64,000 nucleotides of DNA from Lineus longissimus (lineage: Eukaryota > Nemertea > Pilidiophora > Heteronemertea > Lineidae): the NCBI RefSeq assembly GCF_910592395.1, contig NC_088318.1:16678349-16742348 (forward strand), read 5' to 3'. The notes below the pieces were generated by a model that made no database searches, was not told where the DNA came from, and was given only the letters and a program-made list of their open reading frames with translations. Each line of letters begins with the position of its first letter. Within the stretch, counting starts at the first letter, position 1. A program made the position numbers and the translations under genes. Shown here one piece after another: positions 1 through 13,500 of this stretch.

Positions 1-980
1 TACAATGTGTACTGGGAGTGAGATCAACAGTGGCTAACTGGAGTATCAGATCGGATTTCAGATTTGGCCCCCTGGTGGCCAAGTGGTGAATTAGATCACA
101 CTGTGTTTATTTGACTAGAGGTTCATCTACAATGTGTACTGAGAGTGAGATCAACAGTGGCTAACTTGAGTATCAGATCAGATTGTAGAAACACCATATG
201 AGATGATAATGGGATGAAGCTGAATAACATCAAAGAAGCCCCAACTGTCCACCAGACTAGCTTTTTTTCAGCAACTACTGGTGCTGCTATGGTGGATTTT
301 GCAGCACTTCTTCTAGTAACCATTTTTGTATTTTTAGGTTGCACTTGGTTCAGCCAAGTGATTTGTATTGCAACTACACAAATTCACCCCCTCTCCCCCA
401 AACATACAATACAAATCCTATATGGTTGTATGAAAAGCATTGGTCTGTGGATAGCTTTTCTTAATAGCAAGTGAAATGCACTGTATGGAATAATCCCTAC
501 TAGGTTATATCCAAGACAATGAAAAGCCTTACAAGTCAGCCACCCAAGACAAAACACATCAGATTGGACAATGCAGGAGAATGAAGGAGCTTGGGTCACA
601 TGACTTGCCAAACATTAGGATCAACTGGTTTCAACTGGTGTGGGGGCACAGTTCAGGCTGTGCTCTGCACTGGAAAGTGTGTGTAAAATGAGTGTCTTTA
701 AAAGACCTCCTTCTATTTTGGATTACATTTTGGATTATTTAGGTTTTATTCAATTTGGATATGAGAATATGTTACAAGATTAGTTTGGGGACATTTTAAG
801 GTTGGTTTCCTGATATAATGTCCTTACAAATCACTATTTAGAGTCACTTTACTTGAGAATTTCTTTCACACCCCCTGATAATATTGATGATTCTTTCATA
901 ATGATGAGCACTAATTCAACTAAATGATTCGTCTTGGGCCTTTTTGATGTAAGCTTGCACTTGAGTCAATTTGGAACGAG

Positions 981-1100
981 TTTACAATCCCCGATCACAC
1001 CCCAAAAAAAGGTCATCGGTTGACTAACGAAGCACCACTGTTCAATGGATTTATAGTTGAATGCGATCAAACTACGTCATTTCCGATCGGGGATTGTAAA
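981..1100. repeat. Small inverted-repeat (MITE-like) element
   Basis: TTTACAATCCCCGATC at 981-996 is perfectly inverted at 1085-1100. The 120-bp span with 16-bp exact terminal inverted repeats looks like a miniature element or a stable hairpin. No clear target-site duplication was found, so the true ends are uncertain. Confidence 0.5.
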
Positions 1101-1216
1101 TTTTAACCGTCAATTTTCAACTAAAATGCAACAGGCCACTTACTATAAGTATTTCTTTTTGTCTTTCAGAGATGTGCCCCAGCCACCATATGAAAGGTGA
1201 GTTACTTTTGTCATAG

Positions 1217-1222
1217 TTTATT
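1217..1222 (-). terminator. Candidate CEP192 poly(A) signal
   Basis: AATAAA on the minus strand, about 340 nt past the in-window stop codon. It would end the short CEP192 isoform. If the gene is spliced onward past the left edge, this signal serves only the short form or is chance. Confidence 0.35.
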
Positions 1223-1557
1223 AATGCAACATTTTTACAAACTCATTTTTTAGGTACTGATAAACCACCATTAGCAACCAGTTAGCCAAATAATAGCCCT
1301 CTGTTTTGAAAAAAAAGAAGTGGGTTGGACTGGGTTTTAACTGCCACAAAATTCTTGTAGCAAAGAACTGATCAACGGACACTGTGCTATTGTATAGACT
1401 CACTGCACCGGTGAGCACAAAACTCTGACTGCCAATAGTCTTTTGCAATTATCCGCAAACACGAAAAATACACGCAAACATTTCCACGTTTACCACATTT
1501 AGTAAGAATTAGTAAACCGACCCCGATATATTTTTTGTAATAGCTATGTTTCTTCAC

Positions 1558-4500
1558 TCACTTTGGTTTCTTCTCCTTGATTGATTCCTTCCTGGGCTTT
1601 GAACGCTCGTGATCTGGAAAGCCATTCACAAGGCCAGCGGATAAATGCGATATACTCTGAAATAAACACAACCACACTTATTGTCAGTCACACAACAGAG
1701 AATATTCTGAACAAATTTTGAGTTAAGTTCTTTCGATATTCACCATTTTTTGAGTGTTCTCCCCTTCTTCCCATTCAGTCTGGTATTTGGCAACCACAAA
1801 TATGAATTCCCTTACACATTTTTGGCTCATTTCAATATACGGCTCGTAAAAAAACCGATAGAAGCAATCTTACCACCGATTTCAGATTAGACAGTGTCTC
1901 TATATTTGTATCAAAGACAGACAATCCCAAATACTCTATTTTTAAATTCTTAATTCACAGGCGACAAGATGAACTCTGCCTTAAATAAACTAATTTAGTT
2001 GAAAGTTCCAGAATTACAGCTTTTTGAAAGAAGCCAGACTGACCTGTCCCATACACTGTATCCTGGTGTTGCTAGCAGTGGCTGCCACGGGTGACTTTAG
2101 CTTGAGTTGGAGATCGAAGAACTGGCTGTGAGATCCGACTTCCTGAGGCATGAAGATCAGAGGTACCTGTAACAAGAAATCGGGTTGAATGGCCAAGCAC
2201 AGAAAGCTAAATAGCTGGACTCCATCGTAACATCTGTATGAAGGCACTCACCTTGAGTGTCTGTCCTGGAAGAACAGTACCAGACGTTTTGAGAAACTGG
2301 AAGGCTGGGTAGGATAGCCGATGCAGCTCGCCACGAGCACTGGGATCCTGCAAGCAGAAGAAACAACAACAATACAATTCAGAGTTGATGGAGACAGAAT
2401 TATGGTGGTGAATGTTTTTGGAGGACAAGCTTAATACACATACAGCAATTATAAACAATCTCATACTCTATTGTAAATAACTCGTGACAGACCCCTGGTC
2501 GTGTCAATTATCCCGTCTCGACACCCCCTCACCGATCGTCGGACGCCCAAACAACCCATAATCATAACGGCACTGTTAACATCACCGCCATCATACATTA
2601 TGCAACAACGCAGATAAAACCTGTAAGATGGGTTTTACATTCAATTTTGGTTTCAACGTCTGGCTCAGACCCGCTGCCTTGACGGCACCATATCACATTA
2701 GACACCGCGCCGAAACCTGGCGGCATCAGAATAGGTTTGTTGACAAATCTATAAGCACCGCCAGAGTCTGTTAGATGACCCACAAGTAAAAGTACCCAAT
2801 AACCAATAAATCTCTGCACAGACATCCTTTGAATATTCAAGAGCACGAAAGCAATAAGCTCATCATTGGCTCTTTAGACAATATTTCGGTGATTTGTATT
2901 GCAGGAGGAAATCGAGCAACTTGGATGAAACGTACACAGCTGAAGAGAGTCACCCTCTCTATCACATGGGTAGATCGGGAATCGAACCCACGACCACAGG
3001 GGTGACAGGTGCCAATGTTTCCACTGCCTCCCTCTGACATCGTTGCGGTGGCCAATGTTACATGAAGGACGAGTCCACTGACTTCACCATGTTTACTATT
3101 TGTTATCTGGGGGGGACAAGAGCACAATAATGCAGCCGAGATAACCTTACTGAGGGTGAGATGAGCCCATTGACTATATCATTTGTTACGAAGGGGTTAC
3201 AAGAGCACATACTAATTCCATCGAGATTTTGGGTGGACACTTTAAGAGACAACATTGTCGAACCAACTCAGCCACCTCACGGTCTTCCGAAGTGACCTTT
3301 GCAAACCCACATGTGACCAAAGTTCGCCCAAAGCAAGGGATTGGCAAACGGACATACAACAGATCAATAAGCTGAAGTACACTGACCCTAATGTTCCAGT
3401 AAGCTGACATCATATGCTGAAAACTATCCAAAATAAGCTAATCAGATTCGAAGCAAAAGGCTGATGGATATTTGTCTGGCCGTAAATAAAAGGGAACAAG
3501 CACTCAGCCAAATCAGCCTCACATTACTGTAAGTTCTGCTGGCGCCACCAAACACAAATTAGATAGGTGAAAATTGAAACGGTTTCCTGATAATAAGCCT
3601 TGGTGCCAAGTTGGCGGTCTCTCTATGACCAATGTAATTTACTTGTCTCGCCCTCTCTGACTCACTCATATATATAGATGCCTTGATCCAGTGCCCAAGA
3701 AAATGACTGTATTGATATTTGAATGGTCTCCTTGAGTGAGCGTTAACAGCAGTGAACGACACCACGTTTCTCCTTGGGGATGGAGAGGGTGGTAAATGAT
3801 GCAATACATTTCAACACATATTGCATGGGCCGACCAAGAATTCAATCATGTCTTTCTAGGGTGGGTTTACATTGGATTCACGTTATCACATATATCTTTA
3901 CATAGAATTCATATGCATTTACATTGGATTCACATTGTCGCATATGTTGTTTACATAGAATTCATATGCATTAACATTGGATGCATGTTGCCACATATGT
4001 TGTTTACATAGAATTCATATGCCTTTACTTATGATTCATGTTTTTACATACATCTTTTACATACGATTCATATGCATTTACATAGGATTCACATCTGTCA
4101 CGCTTCATGTGTCACAACGCAAACTCTATGTAAACGAAGCCTTGAAATACAGCTTCTCTCAAAAACTCTGATTACAATAGGAGAGCTTTTCTTGAGCTCT
4201 TCAGATGTATTAGGCCATGTGGTTTCACACAGAGGTGAGAGTGCTAAGCCTGAAACTCCCTTTTACCAGGTCGCTAAATACATTAGCAGATTATGACCAA
4301 AAAGTCTGAAGTCCCATGACCGATCCTGCCAGCAACAGAAAATATGAATCCATCTCAGAGAATGAACCCGTCAACAAATTCCTCCTGAAATCAAACAACG
4401 ATTTCCACCCCCAACTTCATTAGTCCCAAACCAGCCCTAATGAAACTGGCACCCACCAAATGGACCAGCATGTCGCGTTTTTTCCCCCTGATGAGAACGG

Positions 4501-7500
4501 ATCACACTGTTGGATGATTCTCGTCTATTTCTATCAGCGAAGACAGTCATCGGCGCCAAATTTCCCGCTATATATTACTTCATGATAACAATTGGTTTTT
4601 CTAATGTGTTTGTGATGAAGCGGTGAGGGACCTCAAGGCTTCTCTGTGGCCAGATTGAAAGCAGTTTAAAGGATAGCGGGCTGTCTGAGTGGTTGAGTCC
4701 ACTTACTTTTAACGCATTTGTCAATTCATTGGTATATCTGGAGAAATTGGGTGAGATTTGTCGCAATTTGGAACGAGTTAACAAGATGGAGGGAATTTAT
4801 AATGATAAGAGTGGACAGTACTATAACAGTGAAAAATAGGTTCTTGATGCTCGTTGAAGAGAAATCTTAAATAAAACAACTTCCAAACAATACATCATGT
4901 TCAAATGTTGTTGAAAGTCAGCTCACCACAGCAGACATCAAATTAATCAAATTCATGGAATTTGTGCGTAGTGAACCTATCATGGATCTCTTTCCTTATG
5001 TGAATAGTGCTATTTACACTGGGCTCCTTCGATCCGAATCGAGACCAGTTCGGTCTTTTCATCCCTCATTGCTGCAATGATTGTCGCAGGTCAGTGTCAG
5101 GTCAAAGTCTTTGGCTTCAGGTAAGAGCATGTCAAGACAGAAGCGACAAGAGGCTCACGCAACAAACAATGTATCATTTTTGATTGTCAAAATCCCACTT
5201 TTGTCATCCAAACATTCATGCTTTGTGCGCTGAGACATCATCAATGCTGTCTCATGATAAATAGACTAATCTCTTCATCAAAGACAAGATGAAACTTCTT
5301 TTCTGAAAACCTGGCTTCCAAGTATGAACACATCAGGCTGAGTGCCACCCAAGCTTGCCTGAGACTAGTTCAAAGTGCCTTTGTTGGGGATTAGCCCAGG
5401 GAGACTGGACAGAACTTCATTTTCCTTTGATATTTTTGTACCCCAAAAGCTAGAAAACTTTACTAATGTCACCAGTTTGACCTATTAGGGTCAGGGGATA
5501 TAGCAAATGGCTGATCAAGGTCACAGGGGGTATATCTCTCCCAGCGTGGAAAAAGGGGTCAAAATGCATTAAAGCTGACTCATTGTGGCATATTTGTGAA
5601 AAAGACAGAAAATATTCTAAAAAGCCGGGGTAAAACACCGCCTTATTGAGGTTTTTAGCTCTAAAGAAGCTGAAGCTTCAAGAAGTTTGGAAAAGTCAGG
5701 AAGAAAAAAAGATAAAAGTTATTCATTGGGTGAATGGAATCTCACCCAGACACCCTCGATGGTGCATAATTTTCTTATCACCATCCGGAGCATAAATTTA
5801 TCAAAGCAGCAACATCCTGACCTCAAGGCTTGTGACATCACTTGTGACATGCCCTGAAAAAATGTCTGGGGAGATAAAAGTTCATTTACGACGACATGAG
5901 GAAGTTATTATTGTGAAGTCATTTTTCAACATTATCTGACAAATTGTGTTTGAGACAAGACAATAATCAGACAGGATACAAATGCGAGTTTATGCTTAAC
6001 AACTCTCCCAATGCCGAAAGCCAATAGTTGATTATCCAGATAACTGAAAGAGAAAACTGCCTGAGACCAACGATTGATGAATACCTCTTTTAGTCTTGTT
6101 AAATTCTTGTTATGACTTAGTTTGTCCAGGTTTTCCGACAAGTTGCCCGCAACTAGACATCATGTGCCTGGTGAACAGAGAGGCAAGTCTTTACCCTTTC
6201 TATACTTTTGATACTCATTCATAAATAGATAGCGTGACTGACTTTAGCGTTCGGTTGTTCGAAACCTGGATAGTTTAACGACCAAGTTTTCGTCACCCCT
6301 TCACTTGGGTTTCTGCTAACTTCGCGGTGGCACGCACAAATGCTCATCCCCCACGGAGGAGGAATACTCCCTGGAGAAAATCACCTCCAAGTGCATAGCA
6401 AGTGCTGAAGAAAAAGATGAATCATGTAAAAGTACAGAAGAACGAATAGAGTCACCGAATAGTGTCTCGTGGTTGGTTCAACTCACTGAATAATACCGTC
6501 TAAGAACATCAAGACGGCATGGCGTGATAAAATTAAGCTGCTGATCCATTGTCAATTTGACTGCAGCCACACTGACTACTGAAAACCACCCAACACGTCC
6601 CCTGTATCACAGCATTTATTTCATTACCTTAGTCACGGCCACGGAAGTTTCGTTGCTTTTTTACTTAGTTGGCGAATATTGGGAGATACATAATTTATCA
6701 TAGCCTATGCTAGCAGACTGTGGGAATGCCGTCTTCTGGGTTGCAGACACCTTATCACGCTTAATCCATTTATTTCTCACATTTGTCTCCTCAGAGAGGT
6801 ACTTTAACACAACAATGTAACCAGTCCGCAGACGGGGAACACTCCGAGTCAATTTCAAAGAGCATTGGTTGAATCGAGACGAGACAAAAATCCACACATT
6901 CCTGCCAGAAAGGGACTGGTGATAAGTGAAAAGGAAAAACATTGGGTACACGGAAAAAAGAAACTCTACCAAGAAAGAATTTATGGAAGTCAAATCGTAG
7001 ACACTGAGGATATAACCATATCTTGCCATAACTGAGAGCAAACTCCTTCGTTTGAAGATCTGCTTTGAATACGGAGGTTAAAATTGATTTGCTCAAAAAT
7101 TACGCCTAAAAATATTGTTAAAACTCAAATCAAACACACTCAGCACCTCATCATATCTTGCCACGACTGAACGCAAACTCTTTTATTTGACAATCTTCCT
7201 AGATATCTGTGGCTAAAATGAATTCAAATTAATTGTCCGTCAATGGCTTTCTCAAAAAGATGTAAAGAAGCTAAGTCTAAGATACTCAACGCTAACCACG
7301 TCTAGCCATGACTGAACGCAAACTAGCGTGTTTGCTCACGCAAACTCCTGTGTTAACCGACGGCGATCTGCGCTGAAACCTGTGGGGAAATCAAGAGATT
7401 GTTTAACATGGACAACCGTACGATGTCGGCTCAGACGCTGGTTAGTAAATGCACCGGCCCTATCATTAGTTGATCAAGGGTAGCACAAACTCCATCAATC

Positions 7501-10500
7501 TGTCGCTCGATTACTCGGCGGAATTCTAAGCCAATAACGCAAAATGTCTGGAAATCATAAATGTTACCCCCACGGCATCTGTGATCTATTGTAAAGTACG
7601 ACAGCTGGGGAAATATTTTGGGTATTAACAACGGATCACACTACATTAAGAGAGAGACATGTTTAACCCCTTCAAGATGAGTAAGCTTAAAAATTCACAA
7701 GGACGAAAGCTCTGGGGATCAAGGGGAACAAGAGATGACGGACAGGTTTATTATAGACAAAGGCCTTGTTCTATAGTACAGTGGAACCTCTTTTAGCGGA
7801 CACTTCTCCATAAAGGACGGATCAACACTGCTCCGTATTTGTGTCCTTGGGCAGGCACTTAACCCTACTTGCTTCTCTCCACCCAGGAGTGAATGAGTAC
7901 CAGGCTTGCCTGGGAAGTTAACCTGCGATAGACCAGCATCCTATCCAGGGGGAGTAATGCTATGGAAACCAGGAGAAGCTCCGGCCACATGGGCCGTTCC
8001 TGTCTCGGGCTATAGCCCAACCGACTTGAATTTTCAACTTAGTGAACATTTCATGGTTCATAATATGTACAGTAGAACCTCTATATTAAGGACACCCTTG
8101 GGACTGACAAGTGCTGTCCTTAATAGAGAGGTCTCCTGTAGAGAGGTCAAATTGAATGGAAACAACCAATTTGGGACCAAAACTAGTGTCCTTAATAGAG
8201 AGGTGTCCACTAACAGAGGTTCCACTGCAGTCTCCAAACCTCTACATTGATAAGGTGCAGTCATTCAGCCACTACCATTATCATAGCCAATCAAACTTAC
8301 ATAACCAATCTCGTTCTCACAATCGACTAGATTTTCCCACTCACAACCACCACCAGATCGCCCGCAGACCTAAACCCAAATTGGCCACTCAAACATATCA
8401 TACTTACAGAAAACAAAATAGGAGATATTTTTGCACACGAACAGCTGAAAACAAGGCAGTCCCGCCAGCTCTTTAACATATAATAACCCAGATTAATAGG
8501 CACCACAAGGTATGGCAGTGTCAATACCACTACGCATATTACATGTATTAGCTCTGATTTATATAATCAAACTGTCTGGTTTTTTGCTTGCAACAAATCA
8601 ATAGAAATCTACCCGTTAATGGAGGTATCAAATTATATGATTTGTGGCAATAAACAAAAACAAACACTGATTGACTTCACAAAGCGACAGAATCGGGACC
8701 TTGCAGAACATGATAATCCATAAATATCTAATTGCATACTTCATTTTACCTGAACACTTTACGAAGCATCATGAACTCAAAAAGTGTAGGCAGTATGGAG
8801 CCATGAACAAATGAGTTGGGACAGATTATGCAAGTAGTCTATACCAAAACGTTATACTTACAAAATTTTGGTAGCAGACATAATAAATATCAATTCATGA
8901 CTGAACAGCTGATCAGAATTATCAGATTGTGACCCAGATGACCACTTATTGATGCGACAGTCGAAACGATATTGAGGAAGTTGCTCTATTACATAGAAAA
9001 TCTATCCTAGACAACTTGCCAGAGGCAAGCCAGATATCGAATAGTCAGGAATTCTAAACTGAGTCATGTCAGCCATATAATGTTTGCAAAGCCAAAAGTT
9101 TGTAAAACTTCCTCAATTTTCATTTATCAAGGACTAAATTCTGTCTTTGCAGCCAAAATTTAAAGTTGAAATTTTTAGCCAGACATCAATGTTGTCCCCT
9201 TTGATAATAAAGCCAGCCAGACATCGATGTAGCCCCTTGAAAACCCAGCTAGACTTCAATGTAGCCCCCTGGCTTTCGTAGCCAGCCAGACATCAGTGTA
9301 GTCCCCTTTAATGGCCAGCAAGGCATCAATGTTGTCTCCTTTAACATGTTTAATGGCCAGCCAGATAGCAATAGCCAGTCAGACATCAATCAAATATAGA
9401 ATTTGTCAAGTCAGCACAATTCTGCTTCTTGCTAGACTTTGTTTGGAGTAAAGGCTTTATTAAATTTGGTTCTGAACGGGAACAGAACAATATCAACACA
9501 CCTTCAGGCACAACTTGGGCTAAAAGTACGAACCCGAACCTACTGGAGATCTTATATTGATTCTGTAGTAACCGAGTAGCCCTATATTGATACCAACTGC
9601 CTCGCGGTGGTAACGACCTATGGGGTGTCTATCGCAACAACGCTCACTTTCATGGAAAATCTATCTATTGTCTGCGATATGACACGAGCAAGTTTCCCAG
9701 GTACAGACAAAAGATCGATCACCGAATCCATATTTGCCGTATCAGCACTTTTCGCATGTCTGGAATAGAAGATACAACTCTTGTCTTCTGCGAGGCGTTT
9801 TAATCCTAGATATCTGGTGTAATTAATCAACCAGATAACTTTTCATAGAAACAATATCCTTGCGATAACAGCGCTGCCAGGCAAGTTACATGTTTTATCC
9901 TGTTTAATTACCTGATTCAGAACAAGAGATCCTATCAACAGTTATATCAAACTAGCGTTTGAGAGGCAACAAGTAAGGTTGAAGCCACTAGGACGTCTTG
10001 CCAATGACATTGAGACCAAAAGGAGCTGTGGTGTGCAATCTATGGATCCAGTTACCAGTTAGACGCTTTGTGGAGTCTGTGGTCCCTTGTTGTGTCAAAC
10101 TTGGTCATGTCAGGTCCCTCCCCCTAAGGTCAAATTAACAACCACGGGAGCATCCCCAGGTGCAGACATAAAACTTATCACAGAATCTATATACGCTGAG
10201 TCAGCATTGTTTGAAAGTACACGATCCCTCAATCGAATTCAAAGGATCAAGGCCGCCAGACGAGACTCATTAATTAAGTCACTCATAGTCTTACTCTGAC
10301 CAGACAGCATTATAGTGTTTCAATTACACATTAACTATGGCTACCAGCATTAGCCTTAATGTGCCAACGCCAGGTGAAATGATGAATGAATGTCTGCTCC
10401 TTCGAATATCAAATCCTGATATCCAGGGACGAGAAATTCTTTGGAATCGTAATAGGGTTAGGGTGAAGAATGGTGTGGACTACAAAGTCAATCAGGCAGT

Positions 10501-13500
10501 CTATCTTTCAAATCATGTGAAGTTGTTTTGAAATAAAACGCTTTAGTGAGCTTTTGTTTCCCTGAAATTGACACTGGTTATTTCAATCTATAACCAATCT
10601 TTCACAAATTTCATTTTGGCGGATTACAAAATTTCTGTCAGTTTTTCTGATTAAAATTTATTTTTTGGGAAATTTTAATTTTCACAAATCTATATTCATC
10701 GTGAAATCTGCAAAAAGTTAAGCCAACAAAGATTTAGCATTTTACAGTAATCACATCGAATGCCAAACTTGCTGATGACACCCGAGGGGTTAACTATAGA
10801 TATCGATATTCATTTATCTATTTGCACTTGGTCTAGACGTTAGGCTACAGTGGCTCCTCCTGGGCTAAATACCTTAAATTGAATGTTTACATAGCTGTAC
10901 CACACAAGCGACAAAAAGTAAATAAACAAGGAACCATGGTTTGTAAACAACCTCGACCCTAGACTACTAGTAGTCTCTGCTCACAAAACAAGCTTTAGTT
11001 TCTGTAAACAAAGGATTGGTTGAACAAAAATGCAGTCTTCTCATTTTTTTGGACAGACTGTACAGCAGAGCCTCTCTATTGAGGACATCCTCAGAACTGA
11101 CAAATGCTGTCCTTAATAGAGAGGTGTCCTGATTAAAGAGGTCAAATTGAATGGAAACAACCAATTTGGGTCCAAACCTAGTGTCCTTACTAGAGAGGGT
11201 GTCCTTAACAGAGAGGTTACGGCTGAGGAGGTTTCACCATAGATGGCAGCAAGGTAAAGAGCTGAACTTGACAATTATAGAGACAATGATACTGGCTGAT
11301 TGTAGGCACCTACATCTATCGTAAACTGACTCAAAATGTCCTACCTTGAGATAAGCCGGGGCAAACTGAGTGATCGTCCATGTCACGTCATGTTCATCGT
11401 TGTTAACCATTTCCAAGCATTGATCTACAAAAAGAAATAAATAATTGATTGCGCAATCAACTGTAAAATGCCAAATTTCCAGGCTCTTTGTTTTAGCGAT
11501 TCAGGAACATTTGTGAAGAAAATATTATGCGAATTATTATCAAAATTATCTCTGCAAAGAACCACCCCTAGGCAGGATCTGAACAAATTTCAGAAGCGCC
11601 AGCGCGACATTTCAGTTAGATCTTTTTAAATTTAACGTTTATTATCATCAACTCACCAGCAGTTTCTCCAGTGACAGTTTCAGGAAATGCAATCTCCTTA
11701 CTGATCACTGACACGCTGCAACTCGCCGGTCGATTTCGATCCACGACTGTCACAAGTGGCTGGTGACGATTCGTTGTCGTCGAGACCACATCTTTCGTAG
11801 GTTCGTCACGGATCTGTACTTTGACCACCTTGTCTGTCCCCGCGCAGGAGATGTGAACCTGGCCGCGCCACGGTAAGATGATGCCGCGGTTGTACAGCGT
11901 CGGGTTGGCCGAGATGCAGATGAGGGCGGAACTGCGTGCAGGAATGGAACCTTGCTCTGGCGTCACTGACACGCAATGTGCAGGCCATGTGAATTCAAAC
12001 CTGGAATGAATTCAAGATCATTTAAAATTTTAGACTTACCTAATCAGCGTTGGGTTGGGACAGTGTCAGCAAGGCACTGTTCACTATGGTTACCACAGCG
12101 CCAGCAGATGACACAACAACTTTGAAAACACAATGGCAGGGAAGGCACATTTCTGACAAGTAATTTATCAAACCCGCAACTGAGCAAACTTACTGTTGTG
12201 GTTTATCCGTGAAGTTGTTAATCTGCAACCGTTTGACGTTGTTCTCCGAACTATACTTCGGCGATCCGAGTATAATTTGTTCAGGTTGAATGGTCCAGTC
12301 TTCCTTCTCCAAACTCTTCATGTGAACAGGTGACTGAGACTTGCTTCCCCTCCGCATCGAGGGGGTACCCTTAACTGGTGGCGTACACATCATACTGAAA
12401 AAGAAAGTTAAAAAAATCTAAGAAGAAGAAGAGAAGTCCAAAGAACTTGTACTGTGAACCGCAAAATTTTTGCAGGTGCTTGTTTGCTACCTAGATTCAT
12501 GAAAATAATAAAAATCGCCAATCAGACAGCCTCAGTCCTTGCGTTGTGAAGACCACAAGTCTTGGATCATTGATCCGCAAATATGAACTAACTTACTTAT
12601 CATTAATTGGCCTTGCCAGACCGTTTTCAATAGCACCAAGTGTTTTTGTGTTATAATGTGAGCTGGACTTTGGCTTGGGTGTATCACCGACGAGTGCCGT
12701 CACCACCTTCGACATGTTGGCATAGAACAACTCCATATCGGTCGGCGAATCGGAGACATCAAGACCTGAAAGGCAAGAATTTTGAAATGAATTTCAATCG
12801 TTTCGATAAAACAAACAGAACATGAACTTAGAATTGAAACTAGGAACTGCACGTCAGTCAAAGACGCATTATTTTCGGTACATGAAAAAGAACAATGGTT
12901 TGGTCTTTAGAATAACTTACAAGATAAAAATTGCAAGCCACCGCAATAACAAATCTGCTTAAGCGTCTGACCAAATAAACGCATAACTGGGGTTGCTACA
13001 CATACAAAGTTATATGGTGGACGACAATGGCACACAACTTACACGAGGGTATTAATTCATCTCCCTGATACGACACATCAAAGTTGACATCTTGAAGACT
13101 CTCACCAATCGACACAGACGGATTGACTTTCTGCTTGTTCAGTTTTGCCCGCCGATACTTCTGCCGGCTGAGCTCATCGCCAAAGTAGAACGCCACCGCT
13201 CCTATTATGCTGCGCTGATCCTGGCATAGGACGGCCTCACGATTGCTCGGGTTAATCACAATCACAACAACCTGGAAAGAAGGAAGGAATTTTCCCGAAA
13301 TTTGAGAAATTGAGAATTCTCAATCAAAGTCAAGAAATGAAGAGTTAGGTTCTTCAGTTATCAAACACATGAATAGTTATATCTTAGGAATGGATGGGGC
13401 AAATTGCATGGGGTTGTCTGAGTTGTGTCAATTGTCCGGTGCACTTTTGATGTCGTGTTACAGTAGGAAATTACAAAATACCTCAATGATTGGCCTTTAT

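Larger units (their letters stand above)
1..1557. other. 3' flank of CEP192, no gene confirmed
   Basis: No convincing coding exon. It holds a two-copy direct repeat of about 58 bp (1-59 and 129-187, nearly identical), a CTCF-like motif (66-81), a short inverted-repeat element (981-1100), and a possible 27-nt plus-strand microexon (1170-1196). ORFs here show no family resemblance. Confidence 0.5.
2348..11344 (-). other. CEP192 intron 28, repeat-rich 9 kb intron
   Basis: This intron separates the exon ending FAPAYLK from the exon starting DPSARGEL, which together make one ASH domain, so it interrupts a domain. It contains tRNA-derived SINE fragments (about 2900-3070 and 3255-3280), a minisatellite (3830-4095), a loose ~140-bp triplication (7010-7400), inverted-repeat MITE copies (7781-7825, 8070-8227, 11063-11219), a second minisatellite (9170-9400) and a diverged direct repeat (about 9695-9765 and 10150-10225). 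No nested gene could be supported. Confidence 0.75.

Noticed and set aside
123-344. Minus ORF MVTRRSAAKS... as the missing last CEP192 ASH exon
   Set aside because: No ASH-type beta-strand pattern or family words, and no matching acceptor phase.
2969-3280. Functional tRNA gene
   Set aside because: A and B boxes occur singly in separate fragments, and no cloverleaf or acceptor stem can be completed.
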